The position numbers and the translations under genes are program-made. Shown here piece by piece: positions 6,297 through 13,305 of a stretch of DNA of 18,486 nucleotides; within the stretch, counting starts at the first letter, position 1, and each line of letters begins with the position of its first letter. The notes under the pieces were generated by a model, which did not search any database, was not told where the DNA came from, and saw only the letters and a program-made list of their open reading frames with translations. The stretch spans positions 1 through 18,486 of the forward strand of contig CAKOZB010000013.1 of the NCBI GenBank assembly GCA_934131055.1. Direction: 5' to 3'. This stretch comes from an uncultured Clostridia bacterium. GTDB taxonomy: Bacteria > Bacillota > Clostridia > TANB77 > CAG-508.

Positions 6297-6623
6297 TTAT
6301 CCTCTAAACCAATCCTCATAAACCCTTGAAGATTGTTCTTTTTCTTCTGGTTCTTCTTTTTTTGCCACACTTCTTGTAGCATCATTTGAAATTCTTGTTG
6401 GAGTTACTAATTTATCTAATGCAACTCCATTTATTCTATTTTGTAAAATATAATGTATTTTAGGCATTTCTCTTATGTATTCTGCTATATTTTTATTTTT
6501 GTTTTCATCTTGTACAATGTGCTCTCTGTATCTATCTAAATGTCTATTAGCCTCTTTTACAGCTGCAGAAATTGTTCCAACCGTTCCTGGTATTATCAAG
6601 TCATTTTCATTTGCTAAGCTCAT
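6297..6623 (-). CDS. Unrecognised 108-aa protein coupled to upstream HD-like gene
   Basis: I do not recognise this protein. It is soluble and Cys-free. A helical first half (residues 15-60, rich in Asn, Arg and Glu) is followed by a short segment with hydrophobic residues (HYILQNRINGVALDKL) and a charged Lys/Glu-rich tail (about 87-98) before an aromatic end, VYEDWFRG. Its ATG overlaps the TGA of the upstream gene by 4 bp (ATGA), and GGAGG lies about 10 nt upstream, inside that gene. The two are thus translationally coupled and probably act together. The disordered charged linker followed by a conserved-looking C-terminal peptide suggests a protein-interaction tail (inference). Confidence 0.8.
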   Translation of the reverse strand: MSLANENDLIIPGTVGTISAAVKEANRHLDRYREHIVQDENKNKNIAEYIREMPKIHYILQNRINGVALDKLVTPTRISNDATRSVAKKEEPEEKEQSSRVYEDWFRG

Positions 6624-7168
6624 ACTTTTATAGCCTCCATTCTATTTACGAAGTCTTTAAATATCTCTAGATATCTATTTTGTTTTCCCTTTAAGTTTCT
6701 ATATTCAAGCAAAACTAATGCTTCATCAACTTTAAAGCCTATTCTTTCTGGTCTATCTAAAAGCATACCTCCAAATTGGTCTATTAGTTCTAGTATATCA
6801 GCCTCTGGCTCTCTTGGTTCAGAACCAGTGTATCTATTTACCTGCTCACAAATTTTGCAAAATCTTTTATCAAATCCTAAAGTTGCTAAATAATCTGCAC
6901 CATCTTTTGCATAGGTTCTAATCTTGTTTAAATCTGTAAAATTGTCTACCTTCTTACAATTGCACAATAAACAAGCCGTTATTAACATATTTTCATCAAA
7001 ATTCAATTCTGGAGTATTATCTAAAAACAACTTTAATAGTTCTGTTTTAAATACAACAGAATTATCAAAATAAACATTACCTCTCTTGTTTAAATAATAC
7101 ATTATCTCCATTTTCTTTATCCAGTCTTTTTCCGATAATATGTAATCTGCAAAAGTTTGGTTTTCCAT
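6620..7168 (-). CDS. Degenerate HD-like helical protein, 182 aa
   Basis: All-alpha soluble protein. The spacing of the segment around ITACLLCNCKK, then the RTYAKDGADYLATLG helix, then CEQVNRY and EADILELIDQFGGMLLDRPE resembles the helices of HD-type phosphohydrolases. The last motif is like the ILAIADxFDAxxxDRPY block of HD-GYP proteins. The catalytic HD pair itself is not visible, so it is probably a non-catalytic HD-fold protein. This is inference from shape, not a firm family assignment. Five Cys residues (three in LLCNC and KRFCKICE) could bind metal. It has a consensus promoter (7204-7232) and SD GAGG, and heads an operon with the 108-aa gene and perhaps endoQ-spoIIM-xerD. Confidence 0.75.
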   Translation of the reverse strand: MENQTFADYILSEKDWIKKMEIMYYLNKRGNVYFDNSVVFKTELLKLFLDNTPELNFDENMLITACLLCNCKKVDNFTDLNKIRTYAKDGADYLATLGFDKRFCKICEQVNRYTGSEPREPEADILELIDQFGGMLLDRPERIGFKVDEALVLLEYRNLKGKQNRYLEIFKDFVNRMEAIKV

Positions 7169-7203
7169 ATCTTAACCTCATTTCTTGGCCTATATTCAAT
7201 TAG

Positions 7204-7232
7204 ATTATATGATATCTTCACAGCATTTTCAA
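7204..7232 (-). promoter_or_regulatory. Promoter of the HD-like/108-aa operon
   Basis: On the minus strand TTGAAA (7227-7232), exactly 17 nt and a perfect TATAAT (7204-7209) lie about 36 nt before the ATG at 7168. This separates the operon from coaE upstream. Confidence 0.8.
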
Positions 7233-7264
7233 TAAAGATACATAAATGTAATTCTATTGTAATA

Positions 7265-7864
7265 TTATTGTAACTTTAGCATGATTTCATTCACTTTTTC
7301 TTCAGTTTTTTCATTATTTATATTTTCAATTATAAAATCACATTGCTGAATAAAAAACTCATCATCAGGTTGACTATTCAACCTTTGTAAAGCTTTTTCT
7401 TTTGATAGCTTGTCCCTCTTACAAATTCTTTTTATTTTTTCTATTTTTGGTGCAGTCACTCCAATTGTATAGTTGCAAACTTCATTTAGTTTACTTTCAA
7501 ATAACAATGGAACATCAAGCACAATATACTTTATGTCACTTTTTATTTGTGCTTTTTTTATCTTCTCTTTTATTCTTATTACAACATATTCAAATGTTAA
7601 GCTATCCAATTTCTCTTTTTCTGTTTTATTTGAAAATACAATATCTGCAAGTTTTTTTCTATCTAATTCATTGTTTTTTATAACGTCCTCACCAAAGGCT
7701 TGTCTAATCGCCTGCAAATATTCTCCGTTGTTCTTTGTCATTTTTTTTGCAATTTTATCAGCATCTATTACTTTTGCTTCATAATTTTCACTTATCATTT
7801 TAGAAACAGTAGACTTGCCACTGCCCGAATTTCCGGTTATTCCAATTATCCTCATTTCGATCAC
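7265..7864 (-). CDS. coaE: Dephospho-CoA kinase
   Basis: CoaE phosphorylates the 3'-OH of the ribose of dephospho-CoA with ATP, the last step of coenzyme A synthesis, in the cytoplasm. The 199-residue length is normal. The P-loop GITGNSGSGKST is at residues 8-19. The family motif VIDADKIAKKM follows at about 32-42, VLDVPLLFE at about 115-123, and the lid region with ICKRDKLSKEKALQRLNSQ near 147-165. The longest frame starts with GTG at 7864 behind AGAAGGA. An ATG three codons in (7855) is the alternative and begins MRIIGITGN as many CoaE proteins do. It lies 8 bp behind tmcAL and is probably co-transcribed with it. Confidence 0.93.
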   Translation of the reverse strand: MIEMRIIGITGNSGSGKSTVSKMISENYEAKVIDADKIAKKMTKNNGEYLQAIRQAFGEDVIKNNELDRKKLADIVFSNKTEKEKLDSLTFEYVVIRIKEKIKKAQIKSDIKYIVLDVPLLFESKLNEVCNYTIGVTAPKIEKIKRICKRDKLSKEKALQRLNSQPDDEFFIQQCDFIIENINNEKTEEKVNEIMLKLQ

Positions 7865-7872
7865 ATTTCCTT

Positions 7873-9108
7873 CTAATTTGTTATTATCATGTTGTTTGTA
7901 AAGTCTAAATTAGCTTTTGATTCATATTCATATCCAAGTGTATATACATCTGTTGCAAATATGTCTATATCAAGCATTTCTGCTAATTGTTTATTTTTAT
8001 TTTGGTCTACAAATTTCTTCACAGATGTAATCATATTTATTTTCGGATTTCTGTTTACAATCTCCGAAATTAGCATTCTTCCTTTTGGATTAAATCCTAA
8101 AATTCTTGCATATGGTATTGTTTTTTTAGACATATCCATCATTTTTTTATTTATTCCAAGTAATGCACACACTAAAATTCGTTGTATTCTAGTTTGTGTG
8201 TATCTTTTAGATTTTATTGCCGTTATTAAATCTGTTAGATTATTGCAATTTGATGCAGCACTCTTAATTGTATTTTCTAATCCTTCTGAAACATCTGGTA
8301 AATCTGCTATCTGTGCAACTGTCATTTTTCTTAAAGTATATATTATCTCTTTTTCATATTTACTTAGGCTTAATATTACTTCTCCTTTTTTTACTTGTTG
8401 ACCTAGAATTTGGTAAGTACTGTTTGGAACAACCTTACGTAAATCAGCATACTGCTTTCTTTTCATCATTTCTCTAATTCCAGTTGCACTTGCAAAACCA
8501 TCCACAATTCTATTTTCATTGTAGTACACCTTTTGTCTCTTTATCATTATTGGTTCTAAATGGCTCTTTTGAGTTTTTAAAGCTTTTAAATATTCTATAG
8601 CTAAAATATTGTTTGGGCTTCCTAATACATTTGCATACCTCTTAATATCATTTAAATACATCATTAGGGCATTTTCTCTGGCCATTGGATATGATATACC
8701 TTTTTTTAGTTCATGGCTTAATATATTCGTATAGCCCCTTGGCTCGTCATATAAAACATTGGCAATATTATTTAAGGTTGCTAAATCATCAGCCTCTGCA
8801 CCAAAAGCAAAACTATCAACTATTTTTAAACTATCCAAAATTTTAATGGCTCCATTTGCAAAATTTTCTGCACTAGAAACACTGTACAAAGTTGGGAGTT
8901 CTATTACAAGGTCAGCCCCGCCACAAATTGCCATATAAGCTTTAGCCCACTTATTTACAATAGAGGTTTCTCCCCTTTGTGTAAAATTTCCAGATATAAC
9001 AGCCACACAAAAATCTGCTTCTGCTTCTTGCTTTGCCTTTTGTAAATGATAATAATGTCCATTATGAAATGGATTATATTCTGCAATTATTCCAACTGTT
9101 TTAGCCAT
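7873..9108 (-). CDS. tmcAL: tRNA(Met) cytidine acetate ligase TmcAL
   Basis: TmcAL (formerly YlbM) uses ATP and acetate to make N4-acetylcytidine at the wobble position of elongator tRNA(Met). The 411-residue length is typical. The N-terminal nucleotidyltransferase fold shows GIIAEYNPFHNGH (residues 6-18) with its HxGH-type ATP-binding motif. ISGNFTQRGE and NKWAKAYMAICGGADLVIELP follow, all hallmark stretches, and then ENFANGAI and the ATGIREMM region (about 209-216). The C-terminal helical domain includes LVCALLGI. SD AGGGG lies upstream of ATG. A promoter is present at 9150-9178, shared in a divergent region with rnhA. In other Bacillota tmcAL tends to sit near coaD or yceD-rpmF. Here it precedes coaE. 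Confidence 0.93.
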   Translation of the reverse strand: MAKTVGIIAEYNPFHNGHYYHLQKAKQEAEADFCVAVISGNFTQRGETSIVNKWAKAYMAICGGADLVIELPTLYSVSSAENFANGAIKILDSLKIVDSFAFGAEADDLATLNNIANVLYDEPRGYTNILSHELKKGISYPMARENALMMYLNDIKRYANVLGSPNNILAIEYLKALKTQKSHLEPIMIKRQKVYYNENRIVDGFASATGIREMMKRKQYADLRKVVPNSTYQILGQQVKKGEVILSLSKYEKEIIYTLRKMTVAQIADLPDVSEGLENTIKSAASNCNNLTDLITAIKSKRYTQTRIQRILVCALLGINKKMMDMSKKTIPYARILGFNPKGRMLISEIVNRNPKINMITSVKKFVDQNKNKQLAEMLDIDIFATDVYTLGYEYESKANLDFTNNMIITN

Positions 9109-9149
9109 AAATATCGCCCCTATTATTGCACTTTAAAATATTTATTGAT

Positions 9150-9178
9150 ATAATATCATAAATTAAAAATATTTACAA
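9150..9178 (-). promoter_or_regulatory. Promoter of tmcAL-coaE
   Basis: TTGTAA (minus strand, 9173-9178), 17 nt and TATTAT (9150-9155) lie about 40 nt before the tmcAL ATG in the intergenic region divergent to rnhA. Confidence 0.65.
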
Positions 9179-9187
9179 TTAAATGAG

Positions 9188-9222
9188 AAAGGAATACAAT
9201 TTTTTGTAAGAATAAATTGTAT
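9188..9222 (+). promoter_or_regulatory. SD followed by hairpin in the rnhA leader
   Basis: The only good SD, AAAGGA (9188-9193), lies about 40 nt before the likely start ATG at 9233. Directly after it, ATACAATTT (9194-9202) and AAATTGTAT (9214-9222) form a perfect 9-bp stem with an 11-nt loop. If folded, the SD is brought to about 10 nt from ATG 9233. The other in-frame ATG (9221) would be partly buried in the stem. Confidence 0.5.
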
Positions 9223-9232
9223 GGTAAATAAT

Positions 9233-9676
9233 ATGGACGAAGTAACAATTTATACAGATGGTGCATGCTCTGGAAATCCAGGTCCTGGAGGCTGGGGAGC
9301 AATATTAATGCTTGGAGAAAATAGAAAAGAAATTTCTGGTGGTTTAGAGAATACTACCAATAATATAATGGAATTAACAGCAGTAATAGAAGCTCTTAAA
9401 ATTTTAAAACGACCTTGCAAAGTCAACGTTTATAGTGACAGTGCATATGTAGTAAATGCTTTTTTGCAAAAGTGGATTTATGGTTGGATGAAAAAAGGCT
9501 GGAAAACTGCCAGTGGTGATCCTGTAAAAAATAAAGAATTGTGGCAAGAATTATATTCTTTGACCAAAACACATGACGTAACTTTCAACAAGGTAAGAGG
9601 CCATGCAGATAATGAATTTAATAATAGATGCGACGAAATGGCAGTAGCAGAAAGTAAAAAGTTTACCCGAGTATAG
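9233..9676 (+). CDS. rnhA: Ribonuclease HI
   Basis: RNase HI degrades the RNA strand of RNA-DNA hybrids in the cytoplasm (R-loops, primer remnants). Numbered from the upstream ATG at 9221, the DEDD catalytic set is complete: D13 (YTDGACSGNPGPGG), E51 (NIMELTAV), D73 (VYSDSAYV) and D138, with H128 in RGHADNEFNNRCDE. The basic protrusion KWIYGWMKKGWKTASG, which binds the hybrid, marks it as true RNase HI. I prefer ATG 9233, giving 147 residues that begin MDEVTIYTDGACSGNPG like typical relatives. ATG 9221 would add MVNN. Neither has an adjacent SD (see the leader entry). It is the only plus-strand gene between 2886 and 14836, and it overlaps its own terminator. Confidence 0.95.
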   Translation: MDEVTIYTDGACSGNPGPGGWGAILMLGENRKEISGGLENTTNNIMELTAVIEALKILKRPCKVNVYSDSAYVVNAFLQKWIYGWMKKGWKTASGDPVKNKELWQELYSLTKTHDVTFNKVRGHADNEFNNRCDEMAVAESKKFTRV

Positions 9677-9687
9677 GTAAACTTTTT
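9656..9687 (+). terminator. Intrinsic terminator overlapping the rnhA stop
   Basis: AAAAAGTTTACC (9656-9667) and GGTAAACTTTTT (9676-9687) form a perfect 12-bp stem with an 8-nt loop. The TAG stop codon (9674-9676) lies in the loop and stem edge, so the last codons of rnhA double as terminator. Confidence 0.85.
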
Positions 9688-9691
9688 TAAG

Positions 9692-9769
9692 TTTAATGTG
9701 CATTTTTTAAGAATTTTGATGTGTATTTTTTAAGAAATTTTGTGTGCATTTTTTAATTTTCACATTAAA
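9692..9769. repeat. Three 23-bp direct repeats within a 9-bp inverted repeat
   Basis: Units begin at 9697, 9720 and 9743, with an exact 23-bp period and the common core TGTGYATTTTTTAA. The third unit diverges in its second half. TTTAATGTG (9692-9700) and CACATTAAA (9761-9769) bound the array as perfect inverted repeats. There is no coding capacity. Confidence 0.75.
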
Positions 9770-9772
9770 AAT

Positions 9773-9800
9773 AGAAATATTGCATATTACAAATATTTCT
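9773..9800 (-). terminator. Terminator of the acetyltransferase gene
   Basis: AGAAATATT (9773-9781) and AATATTTCT (9792-9800) form a 9-bp stem. On the minus strand ATTTTTAAT follows, 11 bases behind the stop codon. Confidence 0.65.
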
Positions 9801-9810
9801 ACCTCTGCTT

Positions 9811-10476
9811 TTATATCTTTTCTACTATCTCATTTTTGTTTTTATAAATACTGTTTGCTGGGACTACTCCTCTTACAGATGAAAGCGGATATATGTTTGT
9901 ATTTTTTCCAATTATAGTACCAGGGTTTAATACACTTCCACAGCCAACTTCTACGTTATCTCCAAGCATTGCGCCTATTTTCTTTATTCCTGTTTCTATT
10001 TTTTCTGTTCCATTTTTTATTACTATTAATTTTTTATCAGACTTTACATTTGATGTTATTGAGCCAGCTCCCATATGAGATTTATATCCCAATATTGAAT
10101 CTCCAACATAATTATAGTGAGGAACTTGTACTTTATTGAATAATATAACATTTTTTAATTCTGTAGAATTTCCAACAACAGCTCCCTCTCCAACAATTGC
10201 TTTACCACGAATAAAAGCACAGTGTCTAACTTCTGCATCTTTACAAATTATTGCTGGTCCATGTATATAAGCACTTTCAAATATCGTTGCTGTTTTATGT
10301 ACCCATACATCATCACCAATTTTATTATACTCGTCTGTTGGTAATGTTGCTCCTAATTCTAAAATAAAATCATTTATATGAGCTAACACTTCCCATGGGT
10401 ATGTATATTTTAATAATAAGTCCTTGGCTATTGTTTCATCAAGATTATATAATTCCGTTATTTTACAATTTTCCAT
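9811..10476 (-). CDS. Left-handed beta-helix acetyltransferase (GlmU C-domain-like)
   Basis: Protein of 221 residues. A short helical N-terminus is followed by hexapeptide repeats of the left-handed parallel beta-helix (about residues 52-205). Two catalytic motifs of the GlmU acetyltransferase domain are visible: H120-x2-Y123-x-G125-D126 (PHYNYVGDSILG), matching the catalytic His/Tyr region, and GAGSITSN (136-143), which in GlmU is GAGTITCN. It therefore probably acetylates a hexosamine 1-phosphate with acetyl-CoA, giving GlcNAc-1-P. No pyrophosphorylase domain is present, but the next gene upstream is a UDP-sugar pyrophosphorylase. SD GGAAGG precedes ATG. A related sugar acetyltransferase with another substrate cannot be excluded. 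Confidence 0.82.
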   Translation of the reverse strand: MENCKITELYNLDETIAKDLLLKYTYPWEVLAHINDFILELGATLPTDEYNKIGDDVWVHKTATIFESAYIHGPAIICKDAEVRHCAFIRGKAIVGEGAVVGNSTELKNVILFNKVQVPHYNYVGDSILGYKSHMGAGSITSNVKSDKKLIVIKNGTEKIETGIKKIGAMLGDNVEVGCGSVLNPGTIIGKNTNIYPLSSVRGVVPANSIYKNKNEIVEKI

Positions 10477-10548
10477 AATTGACTTTCCTTCCTTTTTACT
10501 AAATTTTAAACTTTTTAATTTCAGGTATATAAGATTTCAAAAGATTAT

Positions 10549-10576
10549 AGTGCATACACATTTTATTGTATGCACT
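10549..10576 (-). promoter_or_regulatory. 10-bp palindrome before the acetyltransferase gene
   Basis: AGTGCATACA (10549-10558) and TGTATGCACT (10567-10576) are perfect inverted repeats with an 8-nt spacer. On the minus strand TATAAT (10544-10549) begins at its end, so it could be an operator covering a promoter spacer. It could also be the terminator of the upstream pyrophosphorylase gene, although the following T run is poor. Confidence 0.5.
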
Positions 10577-10623
10577 TATTTTTTCAGTAAAATAATAAAT
10601 TTATATTTTAATTTTTAAAAGAC

Positions 10624-11877
10624 TTATTTATTTTTCCAATAATTATTATAAAGTTCTCTTGAAGTCTCTGGACTATCATTTCCAGTTTTATTTTTTACTG
10701 GAGCAAAGTCTTTCTCTCTTCTTCCTCTTAAAATTGATATATCATCAAAGAAATTAAATGCATCAAATATAAAAGCTTCAAATTTATAAGCATTAGGTTC
10801 TGTAACTTCTATGAATTCTTCATCATCATTCATATAATTAGACTTTTTCTCTGCTACATGGTATGGTAAATGTATTTTAGACACTTTATCAAGTGCATCT
10901 ATGCTAAATAAGTTACACATTATGTGTGCTTCTCCATATAGCAATTCACCATTTTCATCTACTTCTTCTGCCATCTCTTCTGGTAATTCACTGTATTCTA
11001 TAACAGATGGAACTCCATTTATCTTGCAGAAAACTCCAACCTTCTCTTTTGGACTTGCTTTTGCAACAGATTTTGAGGCAGCCTCATGTTTTTCATCTAT
11101 TGTAAGACCAACTAAAATTGGATCAACCATGTTCAAAATTGTATTATCAACAGAACCGATAAATATCCACTTAATGCCTTTTTGTTTCATTTCTTCAATT
11201 ATTCCATTCTTAGCCATTGCACCATATATACAGCCATTTCCATCTGCAGCTTCTTTAATAGAATAATCTTTATCTATTATTAAATCACCATTTCTTTTTA
11301 ATAATGGTAAATTTCCTTGCATAAAGAATTTTACATTTTCCTTTGGATATCCAAAATAATTGTGTTCTTCAAAAAACTTTACAGTTTCTGCATTGTTTTC
11401 TGTACTTGTCATTATGTACCATGGTAAAATGATTCCATATTTTTTGTTAGCTCTTTCTAGATTTTCGGCTAATATTTGGAACAAGTATTTAGGTTCAGGT
11501 AAAACATCTATTAAAAATGTTCCTTTAGGTCCTTTGTGTCCAAGTCTAGTTCCTTGACCTCCTGCCATTGTAACAACAGCGTATTGGTTATTTTTTATTA
11601 CATCTTCTCCAAGCTTTGTATATTTTTCTTGAGCTTCATCAGATAACTTATATTCATCAACATATTTAATATGTGTAATCTTTTTTTCAGATATTTCTGG
11701 CTCTGTTTTTGTTTCAGCATAGAGTTTATTTAATTGTTCAAAATTTAAGTTTATAATTTTTTCTGCTAATTTTATTTGTTTATCTTCACTTAACTTTTTA
11801 AAAAAGTTTAATACATTCTCTTGTTTATTTACTTTTAATAATTCTTCTGCTTTTAATATCTTCTCTTTATTGTCCAT
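10624..11877 (-). CDS. UDPGP-family UDP-sugar pyrophosphorylase (eukaryote-like UAP/UGP type)
   Basis: The 417-residue protein belongs to the UDPGP family, which joins UTP with GlcNAc-1-P or Glc-1-P to give the UDP-sugar and pyrophosphate. The uridylyl-binding motif MAGGQGTRLGHKGPKG is at 104-119. GNGCIYGAM and IGSVDNTILNMVDP are the sugar- and metal-site stretches. An N-terminal helical region (1-90) and a C-terminal part with YKFEAFIFDAFNF follow the UAP1 order. This type differs from bacterial GlmU and GalU. Adjacency to a GlmU-like acetyltransferase favours GlcNAc-1-P as substrate (inference). A strong promoter lies at 11962-11990. The only SD is 31 nt before ATG, with a hairpin and a short uORF between. 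Confidence 0.88.
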   Translation of the reverse strand: MDNKEKILKAEELLKVNKQENVLNFFKKLSEDKQIKLAEKIINLNFEQLNKLYAETKTEPEISEKKITHIKYVDEYKLSDEAQEKYTKLGEDVIKNNQYAVVTMAGGQGTRLGHKGPKGTFLIDVLPEPKYLFQILAENLERANKKYGIILPWYIMTSTENNAETVKFFEEHNYFGYPKENVKFFMQGNLPLLKRNGDLIIDKDYSIKEAADGNGCIYGAMAKNGIIEEMKQKGIKWIFIGSVDNTILNMVDPILVGLTIDEKHEAASKSVAKASPKEKVGVFCKINGVPSVIEYSELPEEMAEEVDENGELLYGEAHIMCNLFSIDALDKVSKIHLPYHVAEKKSNYMNDDEEFIEVTEPNAYKFEAFIFDAFNFFDDISILRGRREKDFAPVKNKTGNDSPETSRELYNNYWKNK

Positions 11878-11880
11878 TTT

Positions 11881-11915
11881 CTATTGTGCATTGTAAAACT
11901 GCAATGCTCTCCTTT
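11881..11915 (-). promoter_or_regulatory. SD, hairpin and 7-codon uORF before the pyrophosphorylase gene
   Basis: On the minus strand AAAGGAG (11909-11915) is followed one base later by GCATTG (11902-11907) pairing with CAATGC (11888-11893), and 10 nt then precede the ATG at 11877. In the same stretch TTG (11902-11904), 4 nt from the SD, opens a 7-codon frame ending in TAG at 11881-11883, just 3 nt before the main ATG. Confidence 0.45.
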
Positions 11916-11961
11916 CTTGATTGCTCATTATATAATATCCATGTGAGCATAAATCGTGTAT

Positions 11962-11990
11962 ATAATATCACAATAGACTTCATTATGCAA
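11962..11990 (-). promoter_or_regulatory. Promoter of the UDP-sugar pyrophosphorylase gene
   Basis: TTGCAT (minus strand, 11985-11990), 17 nt and TATTAT (11962-11967) start 9 bases after the symporter stop. No clear terminator separates the two genes, so read-through from the symporter is possible. Confidence 0.7.
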
Positions 11991-11998
11991 TAATTTGT

Positions 11999-13240
11999 TT
12001 ATTTTTTCATCCAGTCTTTCCCGTCTACAACTCTTGCTACCATCATTGATGCAACCGAATCTCCAACTGAATTTAACACAGTTGCAGGTGCATCTATTAT
12101 TGTTGCAACCATCGTAAGTATTGGTAGTGCTGCTACCGGATAGCCCATCATAGATAAAATCATCATTTCAGATATTGTTCCACCACCTATTGGCACTGCG
12201 GTAACTAATAAGTTAGCAATTAATGCCACAATCATAACTTGCCATATGCTTGCACTCGTTCCAAACAAGCATACTAAAAACATTATCTTAAATACTGACC
12301 CGATTATTGAACCATCTTTATGAAAACTTGTTCCAAGAGGTACCGTTGTTTCAGCAATGTCTCCAGAAACTCCTATTCTTTTTGCAGCCTCTGTATTTGA
12401 TGGTATTGCTGCAGCTGACGAACATGTTGCTAAAGCTACAACTGTTGGTGATACAATGTTTTTCCACATTGCTACTACGCCATTCTCTCCTCCTGCTATA
12501 AATGCATATAAAGAATAAGCAACCACATAATAAACAATAGATACTAATGTATATATTACAAAAGTTTTAGCATATCCTAGTGCAATTTGACCACCAAATG
12601 TTCCAACTAACACTGCAAAATAGCATCCCAATCCTATTGGCGAATAGTACGATATTAATTGTACAAATTTCAACATAACAGTGTACGCTGATTCTAGAAC
12701 TTCTTCGAGTGGTTCTCCTTTTTCACCAGCCATTTTTATTGCTATTCCAAATAAAATTGAAAATACAACAATTGCAATTATATTTTCCTTTGATAATAGT
12801 TTGTTAAAATCACTAACTGTAAGTACATTTACAGTTCTCTCTAAAATATTTAAATCTTCCGTTTCCGTGGTTTCCGCTGTTCCACTTTGTTCTTCCAACT
12901 CGGCTCTTATTTTTGCTCCATCATCAGTATTTACAAGTTTAAATGAATACGTTGATAATACTCCAACAAGAACAGAAACTAACGACATTACTATAAATAC
13001 ACAGAAAATAGTAATCATTATTTTTCCTAATCTCTTTGGTTGTTTAATTTTCGCAATTGACGTTGTGATACTTAAGAATATAAGCGGAACTATTACTACA
13101 AATAGTAAATTAAGGAAGATATCCCCAAAGGGTTTTAAGACAGCTGCTTTTTCTTTAAATGCTATCCCCACAATAGCGCCAATTATTATCGCAGCCAAAA
13201 GTATAATAACTGACTTGTACGTTTTTAAAAATTTTTTCAT
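11999..13240 (-). CDS. DAACS-family amino acid:cation symporter with altered substrate site
   Basis: Secondary transporter of 413 residues in the dicarboxylate/amino acid:cation (Na+ or H+) symporter family (GltP/GltPh/SstT type), in the cytoplasmic membrane. It has about eight hydrophobic segments. The HP1 serine-rich motif is CSSAAAIPSNTEAA (273-286). The TM7 cation motif, NMDGT in GltPh, is HKDGS here (307-311). The HP2 loop is IGGGTISEMM (351-360). In TM8, D383-x3-T387-x2-N390-x3-D394 align with D394, T398, N401 and D405 of GltPh, but the position of R397, which grips the side-chain carboxylate of Asp/Glu, is A386. A neutral amino acid is therefore a likelier substrate than Glu or Asp (inference). 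The SD AAGGAG is 8 nt before ATG. A charged loop (about 105-135) lies between TM segments. Confidence 0.88.
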   Translation of the reverse strand: MKKFLKTYKSVIILLAAIIIGAIVGIAFKEKAAVLKPFGDIFLNLLFVVIVPLIFLSITTSIAKIKQPKRLGKIMITIFCVFIVMSLVSVLVGVLSTYSFKLVNTDDGAKIRAELEEQSGTAETTETEDLNILERTVNVLTVSDFNKLLSKENIIAIVVFSILFGIAIKMAGEKGEPLEEVLESAYTVMLKFVQLISYYSPIGLGCYFAVLVGTFGGQIALGYAKTFVIYTLVSIVYYVVAYSLYAFIAGGENGVVAMWKNIVSPTVVALATCSSAAAIPSNTEAAKRIGVSGDIAETTVPLGTSFHKDGSIIGSVFKIMFLVCLFGTSASIWQVMIVALIANLLVTAVPIGGGTISEMMILSMMGYPVAALPILTMVATIIDAPATVLNSVGDSVASMMVARVVDGKDWMKK

Positions 13241-13305
13241 AATACTTTCTCCTTAAAAAAGAAGCGTTATTAAGGAAATATAATTATATCTCCTAATTCG
13301 TGATT

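Noticed and set aside
9697..9764. CRISPR array
   Set aside because: The three 23-bp units are directly adjacent with no spacers, and no cas gene is near.
12681..13256. 191-aa plus-strand frame
   Set aside because: Antisense of the symporter. The sense protein carries the full DAACS motif set.
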